Part shown: positions 39,641 to 52,409 of the stretch, one piece after another
Position numbering within the stretch: position 1 is the stretch's first letter
Layout: each line of letters starts with the position of its first letter
From: Brugia malayi
Lineage: Eukaryota > Nematoda > Chromadorea > Rhabditida > Onchocercidae
Direction: 5' to 3'
Assembly (NCBI RefSeq): GCF_000002995.4
Contig: NW_025062478.1
Location: 9,621,001-9,685,000, forward strand
Length of the DNA: 64,000 bases
Translations under genes and position numbers: made by a program
The notes under the pieces: model-generated
What the model saw: only the letters and a program-made list of their open reading frames with translations
Told to the model about the DNA's origin: nothing
Database searches by the model: none

Positions 39641-42600
39641 ATGACTGTTCAGTACAACTTGGATGTGTCAACTTCTCGGCCTTGGACCTTATTCAAACTT
39701 TTATTCCGGTGGCGCGGAAGTATTTGGAAATCAGTAACTCTCGAATTATTTGTTTGGTTGTTGTTATTTGCCGTAATATCAGTGATATACCGCGTTGCTT
39801 TAAACAATGAACAAGTTAGGTACATTACATACAATTCTGCAAATAGAAATAATCGCAAAAGAATTTCAAATTTTAATTTCAGTTATTTAAAATAGTATTT
39901 TGAGGAAAATGCACACAAAAATCTAAAATTCCTTTTTGACTGTTATATTTACTTATAAGTTTCTACTAACTTAAATTACAGTGTTATGTTGACACATTAT
40001 GAAATGATAAAGGTATTTTACCTTTCCAAGAAAATTCAATTTAAGCAAATTAATAAAATACAAAAAGAAAATGTCAGCTGTTAAATTGATGATAATAGTG
40101 ATAAAGGTATTTTATAGGACCCTTACATAAGCCGAAAAAAAAAAAGAAGATATATATAGCATAATTTCAAGTTTGTAAATTAAAATCATTTTCGGTTGAA
40201 ATTATTTTGAAAACTATTTCAAAACTATTAATAACTTAAATGTTACTGAAATTAGATGCAATAACTGCTAAATATTATAATTTATGCCATCAATGATCAA
40301 AAAAAAAAGAAAGAAAATTTGGTCTATGTAAAACTTTTAAATAATATTCTGAAAATTTGAACAAAAACTCAATTTTGCATAAGTTAGTATATTTGATTTC
40401 AGAAATTCATTTATTACTTAAGTTTATATTAATGCTAACTTATCATTTTAGTACATTCGAGCAGTTCGTACATTACTGCGATGAGAAATTGGATTACATT
40501 CCATTGAATTTTATGCTTGGATTTTTTGTTACAATCGTTGTTTCAAGATGGATTAATTTTTTCGTGAATATTGGCTATATTGACAAGTTCGTTTCAGGAA
40601 TTTATTTCTTTTAGCTAACTTTTTTTTTTTTTTAATTCAGAAATTTCTTTATTTTGTAAAATATGTTTCAGTTTAGTAATTGAATTATTCATTTCGTTTT
40701 TGAGTTGTAAAATGATGCAAAAACTTTATTATTCGCTAATTTAATTCATAAAGTGAAAAGATATTTAAAATTATTATTAAAATGTAAAATATTGTATTTT
40801 GTTAATGAATTTTTTTTCTTTTTTGTAATGGATCTTTGATTAGTATTGGTACTAACTAAAATTGCAATAATTAATAGAAATCATTAAAAGTATTTCGAGA
40901 AATTTGTACCAATCATTGGGCTTACCGAGCATTACACTTAGTAAAGTTTTGGAAAAACAAAGTTATTTATTTCGTTAAAAGCCATTTTTCTTGTAAAACG
41001 CTATGAATTCCGTATACTATACTGAACGGAATTCCGGAAAATGGAAGTGTCATCGTGCAAAAAAGTGACTCTAAGATTGAAAAATACAGTAAACTTATTA
41101 AGTATGCTAATTTATAGTATAGCTTTAATGGTAGCAGCATATGTAAAAGGTTCGGATGATTGGGCACGAATGCTGCGCCGAAATATCATTCGGTATTGTG
41201 TCTTATCACAAGCACTTGTCTTCCGCGATATCAGTATGCGAGTCCGGAAACGATTTCCGACCATCGAAGCATTGGTTGCCGCCGGTACAATTTCTAATTC
41301 AATTCAGTTCAGTGATCAAAATTTAACACAGTCATAAAATATGTGTTAAGTGTTCACAATTGTAAAATTAAAATTAAGCAAAAATACTTTAATTAATTGG
41401 TAAAATTAAATTTAACGAAATTTTAATAAATTGAGTATTTATAATAGGTTTTATGATGAAACACGAGAAGGAAAAGTACGATGCGATCCAATATCGCTAT
41501 GCTAAATATTGGATGCCATTCCAGTGGGCATTGTCACTTTGTCAAGAAGCACGAAATCAACAAAAAATTTCCAGTGATATTTTGCTTGAAAAAGTTGGTG
41601 AAGTAAGTGGTTCCTTTGAACTGAATCACTTTTAATCAATCAATCAATTTTATTTTTAAATTATTCAAGAATTAATCATCAAAACGTCAATTTATACAAT
41701 TAATATGTAATTTTTAAGCCAAACACAGTTAGAAATTTTTATTTTCTCAAAGAAATTTCTGCTTATCTAATTATCTCAGCATATATGCATAATCATAGCT
41801 TTCCTGAAATTATCATTGTCATTTAAATTGAATTAAATATTAAATTTGGATGATAGGAAGATTCTTCTTTCCTTTATTTTAATTAAATTTGTATAAATTT
41901 TGTCATTTGTACTATGAAATATCACTTCGACTTGAATTTTAACAAAGGACATTTAGAGACTCTTAGTGTCTCATATACAAACACTTCTCTTTTGGCCTGA
42001 AAATTTTTTAAATAAATTAAAATGAAGAGACATTCACAAATCTTAAATAATTCTTCGCCTCTGTCAATCATAAATTAGCAAAACTTCAACCACTTTTATT
42101 AATTTGAATTTCAGGAAATTAAAAAGTTTCGTACGAATTTGGCCATTTTGTGTAACTTTGATTGGGTACCTTTACCAATTATGTACCCACAACTAATTGT
42201 CTTAGCTGTTCACACATATTTTCTTGTTGGTGCTATTGCCAGGCAATATATTATTAGTGAAAATGCAAAGAATAAATCAACGGTTAATATTCTTTATTTA
42301 TATTTTGTTTTAAGATTTTTTTTATTGATTCTCTAAAACGTTAATTTCTTAAATTTTAATCTTACCAATCGAAATTTTGAAAAATTTTTATTCTGAGAGA
42401 TAATTTTATTTTAAGAGATTTATCAGGAAGGAAAGGCAGAGCCTTCTTATAACTATTTTTATTTTTGGCATCATAACTGCCTGATTGTCTAATTACAGTA
42501 AATTTACCGGTAAAGGCCTGCCAAATCCAAGCAACAACTTTTCGAGACAGACCTATAAGTGACAGTCATGAAATCTTTTCACAAAATCCTGCAACCAATT

Positions 42601-44825
42601 CTGAGTTTACATCATTTTAGCGGCAAAGCATCAAAAATTGCACTTTGTTTATTTGTTTACCTTTTGCTGAACTGTTAAAATATTCCGTTTGCAGTTGGAT
42701 ATATACCTTCCGGTTATGACTATCATTCAGTTTGTCTTCTACATGGGATGGCTAAAGGTAGCAGAAGCAATGCTAAATCCGTTTGGTGAAGACGACGACG
42801 ATTTCGAATGCAATTTTCTGCTCGACAAAAATCTTAGCGTAATTTATTCAATCATTTCCTTAATGAAAATCTGATTGAAAGTGGACACATGGAAATGTAT
42901 AAAATTGAACGAACTAATAAATATGCAAATTAAATAATTAAAATGAGAATTTAAATAATCAAAAACGATGCTATGACATGCATCAACGCTTGTTTTTACT
43001 TTTTCATTTTAGGTAGGTTTAACAATCGTCGATGACGGATGCAACAAAATACCGGCATTACTTAAAGATGTTTTCTGGAGCGAAACCGAAATTGAACCTT
43101 TGTATTCAGCGGAATCGGCTCGTGGAGAATATCGACTTTCCGGTTTGACTGGTTCAACCGCAAATGTTCAGTATGAATTTTGTTTTTTGTTGAATTTATT
43201 TACGATGATTCCTTCTAAACAAATTTAAAATTTCAAAAGAAGTAAAAAAAGTTTTCATTTTCATTGATTTCTTTCTTCTGTTCTATGATCATTGCAATTC
43301 TCTTTAGGTTAACTGATCAAAATAGGAAAATTAAAATGTTACCTTTATCACGAGAATTAGACAATCATCATTCAATTTCGGAACTTTTACGAAGTTCAAT
43401 GCGGCATAGTCTGCGTGCTGGAAGGTAAGTAAAAAGTAATACTTACTTATGATGAAAAGTGATGTGACGTGGTTAATTGACGTGATTAATATGATGATAA
43501 AAAGTGATAAATGTATTGATTAAATGCGGCATAAAACAGTGAGATTTCTGTTAAGTAATTATTATAAAGTTGCAAAATAGTTAAATTTTGTGAAAAAAAA
43601 TTTCGTTCAATTGATTAATTCTTTGATTAATTTGTTTCAATGCAATTTAATCATTTTATCTTAAAAAAAAGAAAAAAAAAATCCACTTTCAAAGCTTTCT
43701 GAAAGTGCTAGCTGTGACATTAAATGATATCAGTGCGAAATAAGTGATATCACAGTAACTCTAATGATAAAGTATAGAGTGATTTAATTTCAAAATATTT
43801 AAATTTTAGAGCTGATCATCATGGCGGTATTATGAACATTGTTCGTCAAAAATTTGGTAGGTAAGGTAATTATTACATATAGAAATTTATTTCTTTAATT
43901 TAAATCAATCTTTGTATTTTTTGTACGCAAAATTTTATCTTTCATTCAATTATTTCTCTATGTTTACAATAATCAATGAATGAACGAGAAATGTTATCAG
44001 TTTAATGTTATCAGTGTTTTGCACTGATATTAGCAATTATTGCAGAATTATGTCAAAGGTCATATTCTTAGGTCATTAAGTCATTCACATTTCAATACGA
44101 GCCAAAATGCCGATGATAACAGCAACAAAACGAATCAAACTGTGGACGAATTGTCAGTCGTGGAAAAAGGTTACTCAAAATGGATAAGTAACAGTGAAAG
44201 CCGTCGAAGCAGTTTAAATCGTGTTCTGGAGACTATTATCAAAGAATCATATGATAATCCAAATGTTAACTTATCAGGTAAGCAAAGCAAGATGAGGAAG
44301 GTTATTGCAAAGGTTATTTAAATATTCAGTATTAACTTTTAAATTTTAATATCATCATTAATATCAGCAAAAAGTGTGTGAAAATTATTTCTAAATGGAA
44401 AATTTTCATATTTTAATCAAATTTCGACCTTCTAAATTTATAATTTTAAATTTATAGATGAAGATTTGCCCCTTACATTAAAGCAAACATCGATGAGTGA
44501 TGGACGACATACTGGCCATGCTGCACTGTCACAAACGTCAACGCTGTACAGACTGGAAGATTTGGAAGAGGAAACAGAAGATGCTATAAGTAGGAAAAAT
44601 ACCAAAGCAGATAATACTGCTCCTGTCACTGGCTACACTTACGTGAATTACGTAAGGTCACCGAATAGTGACGTACGGATTAGTGCTGTCGATGGATCAT
44701 CACTGATTGTAACTCGACAACGAAGTGTTCCATCGAATGATGCAAATTGCGCTTTTGTTCAAACAGCAATTCGTAGGCAGAATTCATGTCCAGAAGTTAA
44801 TTTAGAGAATAAATCTTGGATATGA
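39641..44825 (+). CDS. Bestrophin calcium-activated anion channel
   Basis: Eleven exons (39641-39819, 40452-40586, 41118-41284, 41448-41602, 42115-42282, 42695-42838, 43013-43170, 43308-43424, 43810-43860, 44072-44277, 44458-44825) close in phase to 615 residues. The first 350 or so form the conserved channel region. The neck motif IPLNFMLGF keeps the Ile/Phe/Phe gate pattern of vertebrate bestrophins. [15 protein letters not shown] and [15 protein letters not shown] follow the family order, and [11 protein letters not shown] is the calcium-clasp signature. The C-terminal 250 residues are Ser/Asn-rich, likely disordered and regulatory. Bestrophins are pentameric chloride or bicarbonate channels in the plasma membrane. 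The start lies directly after an AATTTACAG acceptor, suggesting trans-splicing or a 5' UTR intron. A paralogous first exon lies at 46250. Confidence 0.95.
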
Positions 44826-46249
44826 CATTTCAACAAATCATTTAATATAAAATTTGAAGTTTGATTTTTTTTTTTTGAAATGTAATTGCAAATTCTATAT
44901 GCAAAGTAAATATTTTATTTTTAGGCATAACTTCAAGTAATTAATTTATTGAATTTGACAAATTTTTATGAAAACTCAGCCAAATGACTTATTATTACAT
45001 TGCAAATTGTGTATTGTTGTTTTGTCAATTGTTGCATTATTTATTATTACATTACTGAATTACAATAAATCGAATTTTTGTAGAATCTTACGAATAATTA
45101 TTACATAAACAGAAAAATGAAATAATGATTACATGAAAAGATCAAAGATTAGTTTTACTGTTTATGATTTCAAGTTTCTTTAAAGAAAAGTTTTTTTATT
45201 CTCTAATTACTTGATAAAACAACAATTACTGATTGGTAAAAAATGCATTTAGTTGTAAAAGATCAAAAAAAATGAAAATTTGGATCAGTAGTAATGGATT
45301 TATTAATTTCATTTACTAATTTTTTTTTCTTACAAAGAAACTTGAAATTTCATTGTTAAAATTGTTTTAAAGTAAATTACTTTAAAAAGAAAAATGAATT
45401 TTTTTAATAGAAAATTTGACATTTAAAAATTGTTATAAACACTTTAATTACGATAAACAATAATTTAAAAACTGCTGGTTTTTTGGTTTATTTTATCTTA
45501 TTTTGAATAAAAACAATAAATGGTTCATTTTATTTGCTTAGGTTTTTTAATTTCTAATTTTCAACCTTTAACCTTTTGCAAGTTCTTTTCCATCCTATAC
45601 TATTACACCAATTGAATTCACTCATTCTAGTAAATATTATTCTCACATTCGTTTTGTTACTGTCACCTTCCTGTGTAATTAAAATGTTTACCTTGTCATT
45701 GTCACCAATTGTCATGTCAACGCCACTCTTAAATCACCAGTTTTTCGACTGCACTTGCTTAATTTAACCTTTTAACTCTTTTTATATATATTTGTATTTG
45801 TGTATATGTTTTTGTCTGTGTCTGTGTATTTACAAATATATGTATATTTGTTTATTTACATTTGTATTTACAATTATATATTTGTTTATGAATGTTAAAG
45901 TATTATTGACATTTATAATTCTTTTCTTTATTGTAGTTAACAAAAAAAAGTTTTTTTTTTTCTTCTGCTCAATAACAAATATTATTTTCAAAGAATTCAT
46001 TTTTCCTTTGTTCGTTTAATTCAACGATTAATTCCAAAGATCAAAAATTTCATCCATATTATTAGTATTACTATTATTATTATTACATTTTACAAATAAC
46101 ATTTTTTTTTTTGCTATTTCAAATTAGAATTATTTGAAATTATTCCAATTAAATTACATTGTTTAGATCATTTCATTCCGAAAATCTCTAATATGTGAAA
46201 TTTGAATGTTCGAAATTTATTTTCCAGATTATTTAATTTTATTTCAAAG
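44826..46249. other. Intergenic region between the two bestrophin loci
   Basis: AT-rich, no exon recognised. Contains a candidate poly(A) signal for the first bestrophin and an ATT repeat near 46060-46085. A good acceptor (TATTTTCCAG, 46218-46227) lies just upstream of the second bestrophin ATG. Confidence 0.6.
45064..45069 (+). terminator. Candidate poly(A) signal of the first bestrophin
   Basis: AATAAA hexamer about 240 bases beyond the stop codon. It could be chance in this AT-rich DNA. Confidence 0.35.
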
Positions 46250-46428
46250 ATGACCGTAAAATATAACTTGGCTGTATCAACATCACGACCATGGACCCTG
46301 TTCAAATTATTATTTCGATGGCGTGGAAGTGTTTGGAAGTCGGTGACCTTTGAACTTGTCATTTGGTTATTGCTTTATTTTACTATCGGTATTATTTATC
46401 GTAAAATGTTGTCACCTCAACAAATTAG
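46250..46428 (+). pseudogene. Second bestrophin, exon 1 only (truncated locus)
   Basis: A 179-nt exon starts [20 protein letters not shown] and ends in phase 2 at a TTAG|GTATGA donor. It has exactly the length and phase of exon 1 of the bestrophin at 39641. The two exon peptides agree at roughly two thirds of positions, so this is an old tandem paralogue under apparent constraint, not a recent copy. No further bestrophin exons follow. After 313 bases of intron the sequence switches at 46742 to the copied PSME4 fragment, then runs to PRPF31. Either the gene was broken by the insertion, with loss of its 3' part, or the remaining exons were lost in assembly. The exon itself is intact. Confidence 0.8.
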
Positions 46429-46741
46429 GTATGATTCAATTATACTATTTCTTTTTTGAGAAAAAATTTGTATTCTGAAAATAAAAAAATAAAAATTCTT
46501 TTATTGAAATTCAATTGGTTACAAGTAATAAACTAATAAAACCAAATTCTATTTAAATCTTTACACAATTCAATTTTGCTTTCTTGTTTAATTCAAACAA
46601 CCAATTTTATTGCAATTAATACTGAATTTGATTATATCAAATTTAAACGAAATTTGTATAAATATTGAAAAAATTGAAAGAAAAACTAACATATTGTAAT
46701 TAACTGATAATAAATAACATTATAGTAGCTTAATCACAGAA

Positions 46742-48074
46742 AATAAATCAAGTAATTATCCGACATTATGCATAAGATCTATCCTCTGATAGTGTGGTAC
46801 CGTTCTCCATAGCGGTAGGAGTGGTACCAATCTTTTGATAATTTAAATAACTTATATATATATATATGTTTTGATTGATCGCTGTTTCAATTTGATTTTT
46901 GCAATTACAGTTAGCTTCATCTGCTGCTTCTTGGTGGAAACCGAAAGTTTCGCTGCTAAAATATATGCAAGTTGCTGTATTCTCCAATTTCTTCCTTTTC
47001 CTGCATCATCGCCCATTTTTACAATCTATTCTCTGCTCCATGATACTTGATCCAAAATTTGAAGTGCGTGAAGCTGCTGCTACAACGCTATCAGGTCTTA
47101 TCCACTGTCACTTCTTCGACGTGGACCACCTAATTGTTGTAAGTTTTATGTTTATACGTGTTCATGTTATCGTTATGAACCATTAATGAAAATTGCAAAT
47201 AAGTTAAAAGCACTGATTGAATTTGTTGCGCAGGTAATAGCGATATGTATGTCACATTAGCAAATGTACCGACGTATACTGATGATTTAAACAAAATTAA
47301 ATTTTAGGAGACATTTTACGAATGGTCTCGAGAGGAGAATGGTACAAAACGACATGCCGGTGTCTTAGCTCTTTCTGCTATTGTTCAGGCATTTCCATAC
47401 AGCGTTCCATCATTCTTGCCGAAAATCCTGATGCAACTTTGTCGTCACACTTGTGACAAACAACCTATGCAAGTAGGCTTCTTGTTCTTTTTCAAATTTT
47501 AGTAAAATTTTAGAGTTATTAAATTTAACTCTTTGGTTGACTTGTAGCTGACTTGAAATAATCTACCTTCAGTTATTCTGAACATTCTTAGTCATAGTGA
47601 TAGCGTAAAAAAAAACGTATGTTTCACGTGATAACCATTGAATAGTGTAAAAAAGATCATTTATTCCACGTGATAACCATCTTAACGGTTAAGGAAAGAA
47701 TATTTTTAGGGTACAGTGAAGAAAGCGTTGAGTGAATTCAAGCGTACTCATCAAGATAATTGGCATGAACATAAGATGCAGTTCAGTGAAGATCAACTTT
47801 CCATTCTGACAGATCTGTTCGTTTCACCCAATTATTACGTCTGACTGAGTCCGTTGATTGAGGGTTATTTTAGAATAGCAATTTTTCTAGAAAAATGCTT
47901 AGAAGTGTGGTTTGTTTATTTAGTCATTTAAATTTTCAAAATTTTGGATGAAATTGCTTTGATGAAAAACTTTTGGGAATTTCTTTTATTATCATTAGAG
48001 AAGGCCTTATTATGAAGTTATACCAACAATTATTGTTTAGTGCACAGTTCAAAGCTCGTTGATATTACAGTCAG
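46742..48074 (+). repeat. Segmental duplication, copy B (inserted PSME4 3' end)
   Basis: Near-identical direct copy of 18871-20200, 1,333 bp against 1,330 bp. It keeps the introns, so it arose from DNA rather than by retroposition of mRNA. It carries no upstream PSME4 exon and no transposon-like terminal repeats at its edges. The copy starts in intron sequence and ends in the 3' flank of the source gene. Confidence 0.95.
46911..47844 (+). pseudogene. PSME4 C-terminal fragment (three exons)
   Basis: Three exons (46911-47138, 47308-47472, 47710-47844) are copied from PSME4 and would encode its last 175 residues. These include the DUF3437-like region and the HbYX-type C-terminus Y-Y-V. The frames and splice sites are intact and no coding change was seen, but the other ~1,700 residues are missing. 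There is no obvious promoter. Splicing from the upstream bestrophin exon (phase 2) into the first copied exon (phase 0) would create AGT TAG and stop at once, so a functional fusion by simple exon joining is not expected. An ATG at 46899, 12 bases upstream in the copied intron, could open an in-frame peptide in an unspliced transcript only. Confidence 0.85.
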
Positions 48075-49277
48075 TTGATACTTTATATCCTTTATCTCAC
48101 TGTCATTGCTATTTGTGATATCCCCAGGTATTTCTTTATGAATGAGTTAGTTCGTAATTTGTATTCCTAACTTATCGTCATTTTTATATAATTTTAAAGT
48201 TGTTTTAGTTTCTCTTTTTTGACTTGATAAATTCAAAACATTATATTTCAATTAAATATAAAAATAGATTTTAAACTGACGTGCTTTATGTTTACGGCAG
48301 AGAAACAATTAACTCTGAATGAATTGTGATATGTATTTTGGTAAATTTCTAATTATTTAATAAATATGATTCAACATTAATAAAGCTGTGTATCTTATCA
48401 TAGTTACTTTGTGTGTTTTTTTTTTTTTTTTTCCTCAAATATTTTAAAGCAGATTTTTAAAGTATCTAAAAGAGTGATCAGTGACTTATGTAGGGTAATA
48501 ATTCACCAATGGCTTTCTTTCTATTTGATGCCATACTTTAAGTTTTAATTGAAGTTTGAATTAAAAATAAAGAAGAAAAAGAAAAACAATAACTTCATTT
48601 AGTACTAATAAATTTTGTAATTGAAAATAGAAGTAGGGCTAAATTTCACTTGAGAAACTGGATTGGACCAGAATGTAGCGTACCGATACCTAATAGATTT
48701 CAGCAAACCATGTTTTAACCGGTTGGTTTGGGGTGATTATGCTACAGTAGTGCACTCAAGGAGTTTGCGAAGTGTGGTCTGATGTCTGCTGGTGTAGAAA
48801 CTTTTGGAAGTTTTGCAGTAAAAAAATTAGATTAATTAAATTGTAAAATTAATTTTATATTTTAGGAACATTTCAGGATGCTTCTCATCAGTTACTGCTA
48901 ATTATTGAAACTTGCTTACGGCAAAAAAATTTCAGAGAATTTAAGAGACGTATAAAGGGTTCTTGCATGCGAGCTTGCATGGAAACAGAGAGTTCCGGGG
49001 TGAAAAGTCAGATTTAATTTTTAGGAATTCATTATTTGGTTTATTTTTGTTTAATTTCAATACAAAAAGAAGCTTTTTATTTTCCTGGAACATATATTTG
49101 GCTGTTTGAATTTGCAGTCAGACTTTTGTTCTGACTACTGTTCTTTTTACCGTACACCGAAAAGTAGTTTGTATCGAAAATGGAAATTGAATTTATATCA
49201 GAGCGTAATTTAATTCTGTAAGATTTTACAGGTGTTCCTCACTTTTTTCCAGTCGACGCGATTAATTTTTCGTAAGA
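48075..49277. other. Region between the PSME4 fragment and PRPF31
   Basis: Mostly AT-rich with a poly-T run near 48417-48433. From about 48650 to 49020 base composition is less AT-biased. That part includes an AACCGGTT palindrome inside an imperfect AAACCA...TGGTTT inverted repeat near 48705-48730 and a possible orphan exon listed separately. No bestrophin exon was found here. Confidence 0.55.
48866..49017 (+). other. Possible orphan exon of unknown identity
   Basis: After a TATTTTAG acceptor one frame stays open for 49 codons (TFQDASHQLLLIIETCLRQK, then a basic stretch with KRRIKG) to a TAA at 49015. There is no initiating ATG at its start, so it would have to be a terminal exon of an unseen gene. 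The peptide is not low-complexity but matches no family I recognise, and it is not a bestrophin tail I know. Chance is a real possibility. Confidence 0.25.
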
Positions 49278-52169
49278 ATGTCACTCGCTGATGAGCTTTT
49301 GGCAGATTTAGAGGATGAAGAAGTGGTGGAGGAGACGGAACAAGATGCAGGGGAAGGCTTGGAAGAAGTAGATGAACAATTGCCATCTATGAGTGCATAT
49401 GATCGAGTTGGATCCGTAGCAAAATTATTGGCGAATCAAAAGTGTGGCATTAGAATTACTTAAGATTCTCATTTAATATTAAACATTTAATATTAAATGT
49501 ATAAAGATTGAGGGATTCTTGGTTTTGGTTTCATTTATAGTTCGTGACTGCTTTTGTTAATTGTGTAAAAAACTGTATTCCTATTTTTTTCATCCTTGAT
49601 TATTTGTAGTTATAAGGATCTTATCGACAAGATGCAGGAGCAACTAAATTTGAAAGAAATTCCACCAGTCACAAAGCCATTGGAAGCGGATCCTCAGTAT
49701 AAATTGATTGTGGAACTTTCTGGAGTAAGCAACAGACTTCTTTTATTTGAGTTTTATTTATGTCGATTTTTCATTAAATTTTTACTGTCAGGATAATGCA
49801 GTTGCAAAGTATTCTCCATGTGGCTTTCTAATATCGCTAGTAAATCTCCTGAGTTACTCATATATAGTGACCATATAGTGCATTTTCAGCTCGTCTCTAC
49901 ATCTATGATATATCTGTTTATAAAATTTTGCATATGAAGTACTTCAGATTCTGACTAAATCATTTTTGCAGCTTGCAGCTGAAGTGGACCAGGAATTAAA
50001 CGTAATTCATAAGTTTGTTCGTGACAAATATGAAAAACGTTTTCCTGAGTTGGAATCTCTAGTACCAAATGCTTTAGAGTATTTGGCGACTGTAAAACTT
50101 CTCGGGAATGATATTTCGACGAAAGGACAAAATAAGCAGATTTTGAGGTTGGATATTTTTCAGCGAGAAGTTTCCAAAGCTATGAGATTTCGGTATTGAT
50201 TTAAGGTTTCGTTATTGACTTTAATTTTCAGTGAAATCCTAGCACCCGCTACGTGTATTGTGGTTAGTGTGACAGCGTCAACTACACAAGGAAAAGCGCT
50301 AGAACCAGATGAATTAGTGGCAGTACAAGAAGCTTGCGATATGGCTGAGCAGTTGCATACCGATCGACTTAATATGTATCAGTTGGTTGAGTCGAGAATG
50401 GCACTTATTGCACCGAATTTGTGCGAAATCTTGGGAGCTGGTACGGCAGCAATGATAGTTGCCAAAGCTGGAGGTAATATCCATATTAGTTGTTTCTTTA
50501 GAGTTCCATAAAAGGGTTTAGTTTGAGGTAATGATTTTTGTTGGTTTTTTATTGTTCCTAATATGCACTGCAGCCAATTGGAGCGGAAAGAAATAACTAA
50601 AACAAAAAAGTATTTAAAAAAAGTATCAGACTGGTAATCAGACTGGTATCTCTGGCCTATTTGAATTTCTGTTTCTCTTCTGCATAAGAGCATTTTTTAG
50701 GTCTTGCACCATTGGCTCGCCTTCCCGCCTGCAATGTACTGATTCTTGGTGCACAGAAAAAAACGCTGACTGGTTTTAGTTCAACAGCTGTATTACCACA
50801 TGCCGGTTTCCTTTTCTTCCATCCTATTGTTCAAGGTGTTCCACCAGATTTGAGGTAACATCGTTTCGAGCATTTTGTTTATGCGATTTTTTTGCCTATT
50901 AACATAAAATAGAAAATTACATCAGAAGCACTAGGTTTTCTGTTAGGTGCTTTTCTGTTATGATTTTTTTTTACAATATCACATATTTTTAGGCAGAAAG
51001 CTGCTCGATTACTGGCTGCGAAAACCACGCTTGCTGCTCGTGTTGATTTTATTCATGAGGCATCAGATGGTTTGATCGGAAAAAGTTTATTTGAACAAAT
51101 AAAGCAAAAAATAGAGAAAATGTTAGAACCTCCACCTGTAAAAGCTGCAAAACCTTTGCCAAAACCTTTGGATAAGGTTAATATTAATATTTGTTATGCT
51201 TGTTCGTATGTTTTTATGAGCAACTTCAGGATTTTAAAATCCCAAAATTCATTTACTTTATTTACTATTTTAATTTTCTTGCAGTAAAACTTTATACTTG
51301 ACACCTCTTTGCTAATGTTGAAAGAGAGCTACGTAGAAACTTCAAAATAAATAATGGGAGATCTCTTAATGAAACGATGCACATTTATTAAAACGTTGTT
51401 CTGGAAAATGCATGCTCTTCATCTTTTACATGGAGATATGTTACTAATAAGATATGAAAAAGATATTTCGGGTTGAATGAGTCTTTATCTTTTAATCTTT
51501 GTTTATTCTAAAATTAGTTTAATCCTACTTAAATTTTTCCTCAAGGCTAGTAAAAAACGAGGAGGTCGTCGAGTAAGAAAAATGAAGGAACGACTGGGCA
51601 TGACTGAATTAAGGAAAAAGTCGAATCGAATGAATTTTGGTGAGTTAGCGGAAGATGTTATTCAAGAAAATATGGGATTCTCGCTTGGACAGGCGTTGAG
51701 TGGTCCATCTTCTGGAAGCCGCATCAGGAGTGCAACAGTTGATCCAAAAACAAGAGCCAGGTACAGTGATACTACATTCTTGTTTGATTAACTGTATGAG
51801 TTCTGAGTCGTAAATGTTTTTACCAAGTACTGCAAAAATATTTTGTGGAGCTATAGATTACCTATTTAATGTAGAATTTCCTGTATTTTATCTTCTGGTA
51901 TTTCATTTATGTGTCTCAAATATAAAAATTGTTTTAGAATGTCGCAAAAGCTTCAAAAAACAATGGAACGACAGCGATCAATGGGTGGTGTAACGTCAGT
52001 TCGATCACGAGCAGCAGGCACTGCTTCAAGTGTAACTTTCACTCCTGTATTAGGATTAGAGATTGTAAATCCAACAGTGAAACCTGATCATATTGGTTCT
52101 TCTTCTACAACTTATTTTTCGCCTTCTGCTGCATTTGTGAAAGTTCAAACTCCGATGTTACGGCCCTAA
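49278..52169 (+). CDS. prpf31: U4/U6 snRNP splicing factor PRP31
   Basis: Eight exons (49278-49441, 49610-49724, 49972-50147, 50232-50473, 50701-50854, 50993-51176, 51546-51760, 51938-52169) join in phase to 493 residues (human PRPF31 is 499). The protein binds the 15.5K-U4 snRNA complex and is required to form the U4/U6.U5 tri-snRNP in the nucleus. Visible blocks: acidic N-terminus; NOSIC/Nop region with HKFVRDKYEKRFPELESLVP; VVSVTASTTQG; VESRMALIAPNL; the RNA-contact region PACNVLILGAQKKTLTGFSS and VLPHAGF; PPDLRQKAARLLAAK; the nuclear-localisation stretch KKRGGRRVRKMKERLGMTE; and GTASSVTFTPVLGLEIVNP near the C-terminus. All blocks occur in the family order and no disruption was seen. Confidence 0.97.
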
Positions 52170-52409
52170 GACAGAATGACGCGAAAAACATTCAGAACAT
52201 CCTCACTCTTTCCTATCTCAAAGATGAAAGTAGTGCAATCCTTTTTTCTAAGTTAAGTAGACCTACTAAACATTTATGAAGCAATTTAAATGCGATTATA
52301 AAGTCATTTCGAGTCTTTGTTTTTGATTGTAATTCCAGAACGAAAGTTAAATAGGGTATTTTTAATTTATTGTTTTTATCATTGTACAGATTATGTTGTT
52401 TGTTTTTTG

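Noticed and set aside
45576..46019. Hydrophobic open frames after the first bestrophin, considered as a small membrane protein
   Set aside because: Composition is Phe/Leu/Ile/Cys from T-rich DNA, with no supporting splice sites or motif.
46742..48074. Copy B considered as a retroposed pseudogene or a transposon
   Set aside because: Introns are retained, no poly-A tail is present and no terminal inverted repeats or target-site duplication are visible.
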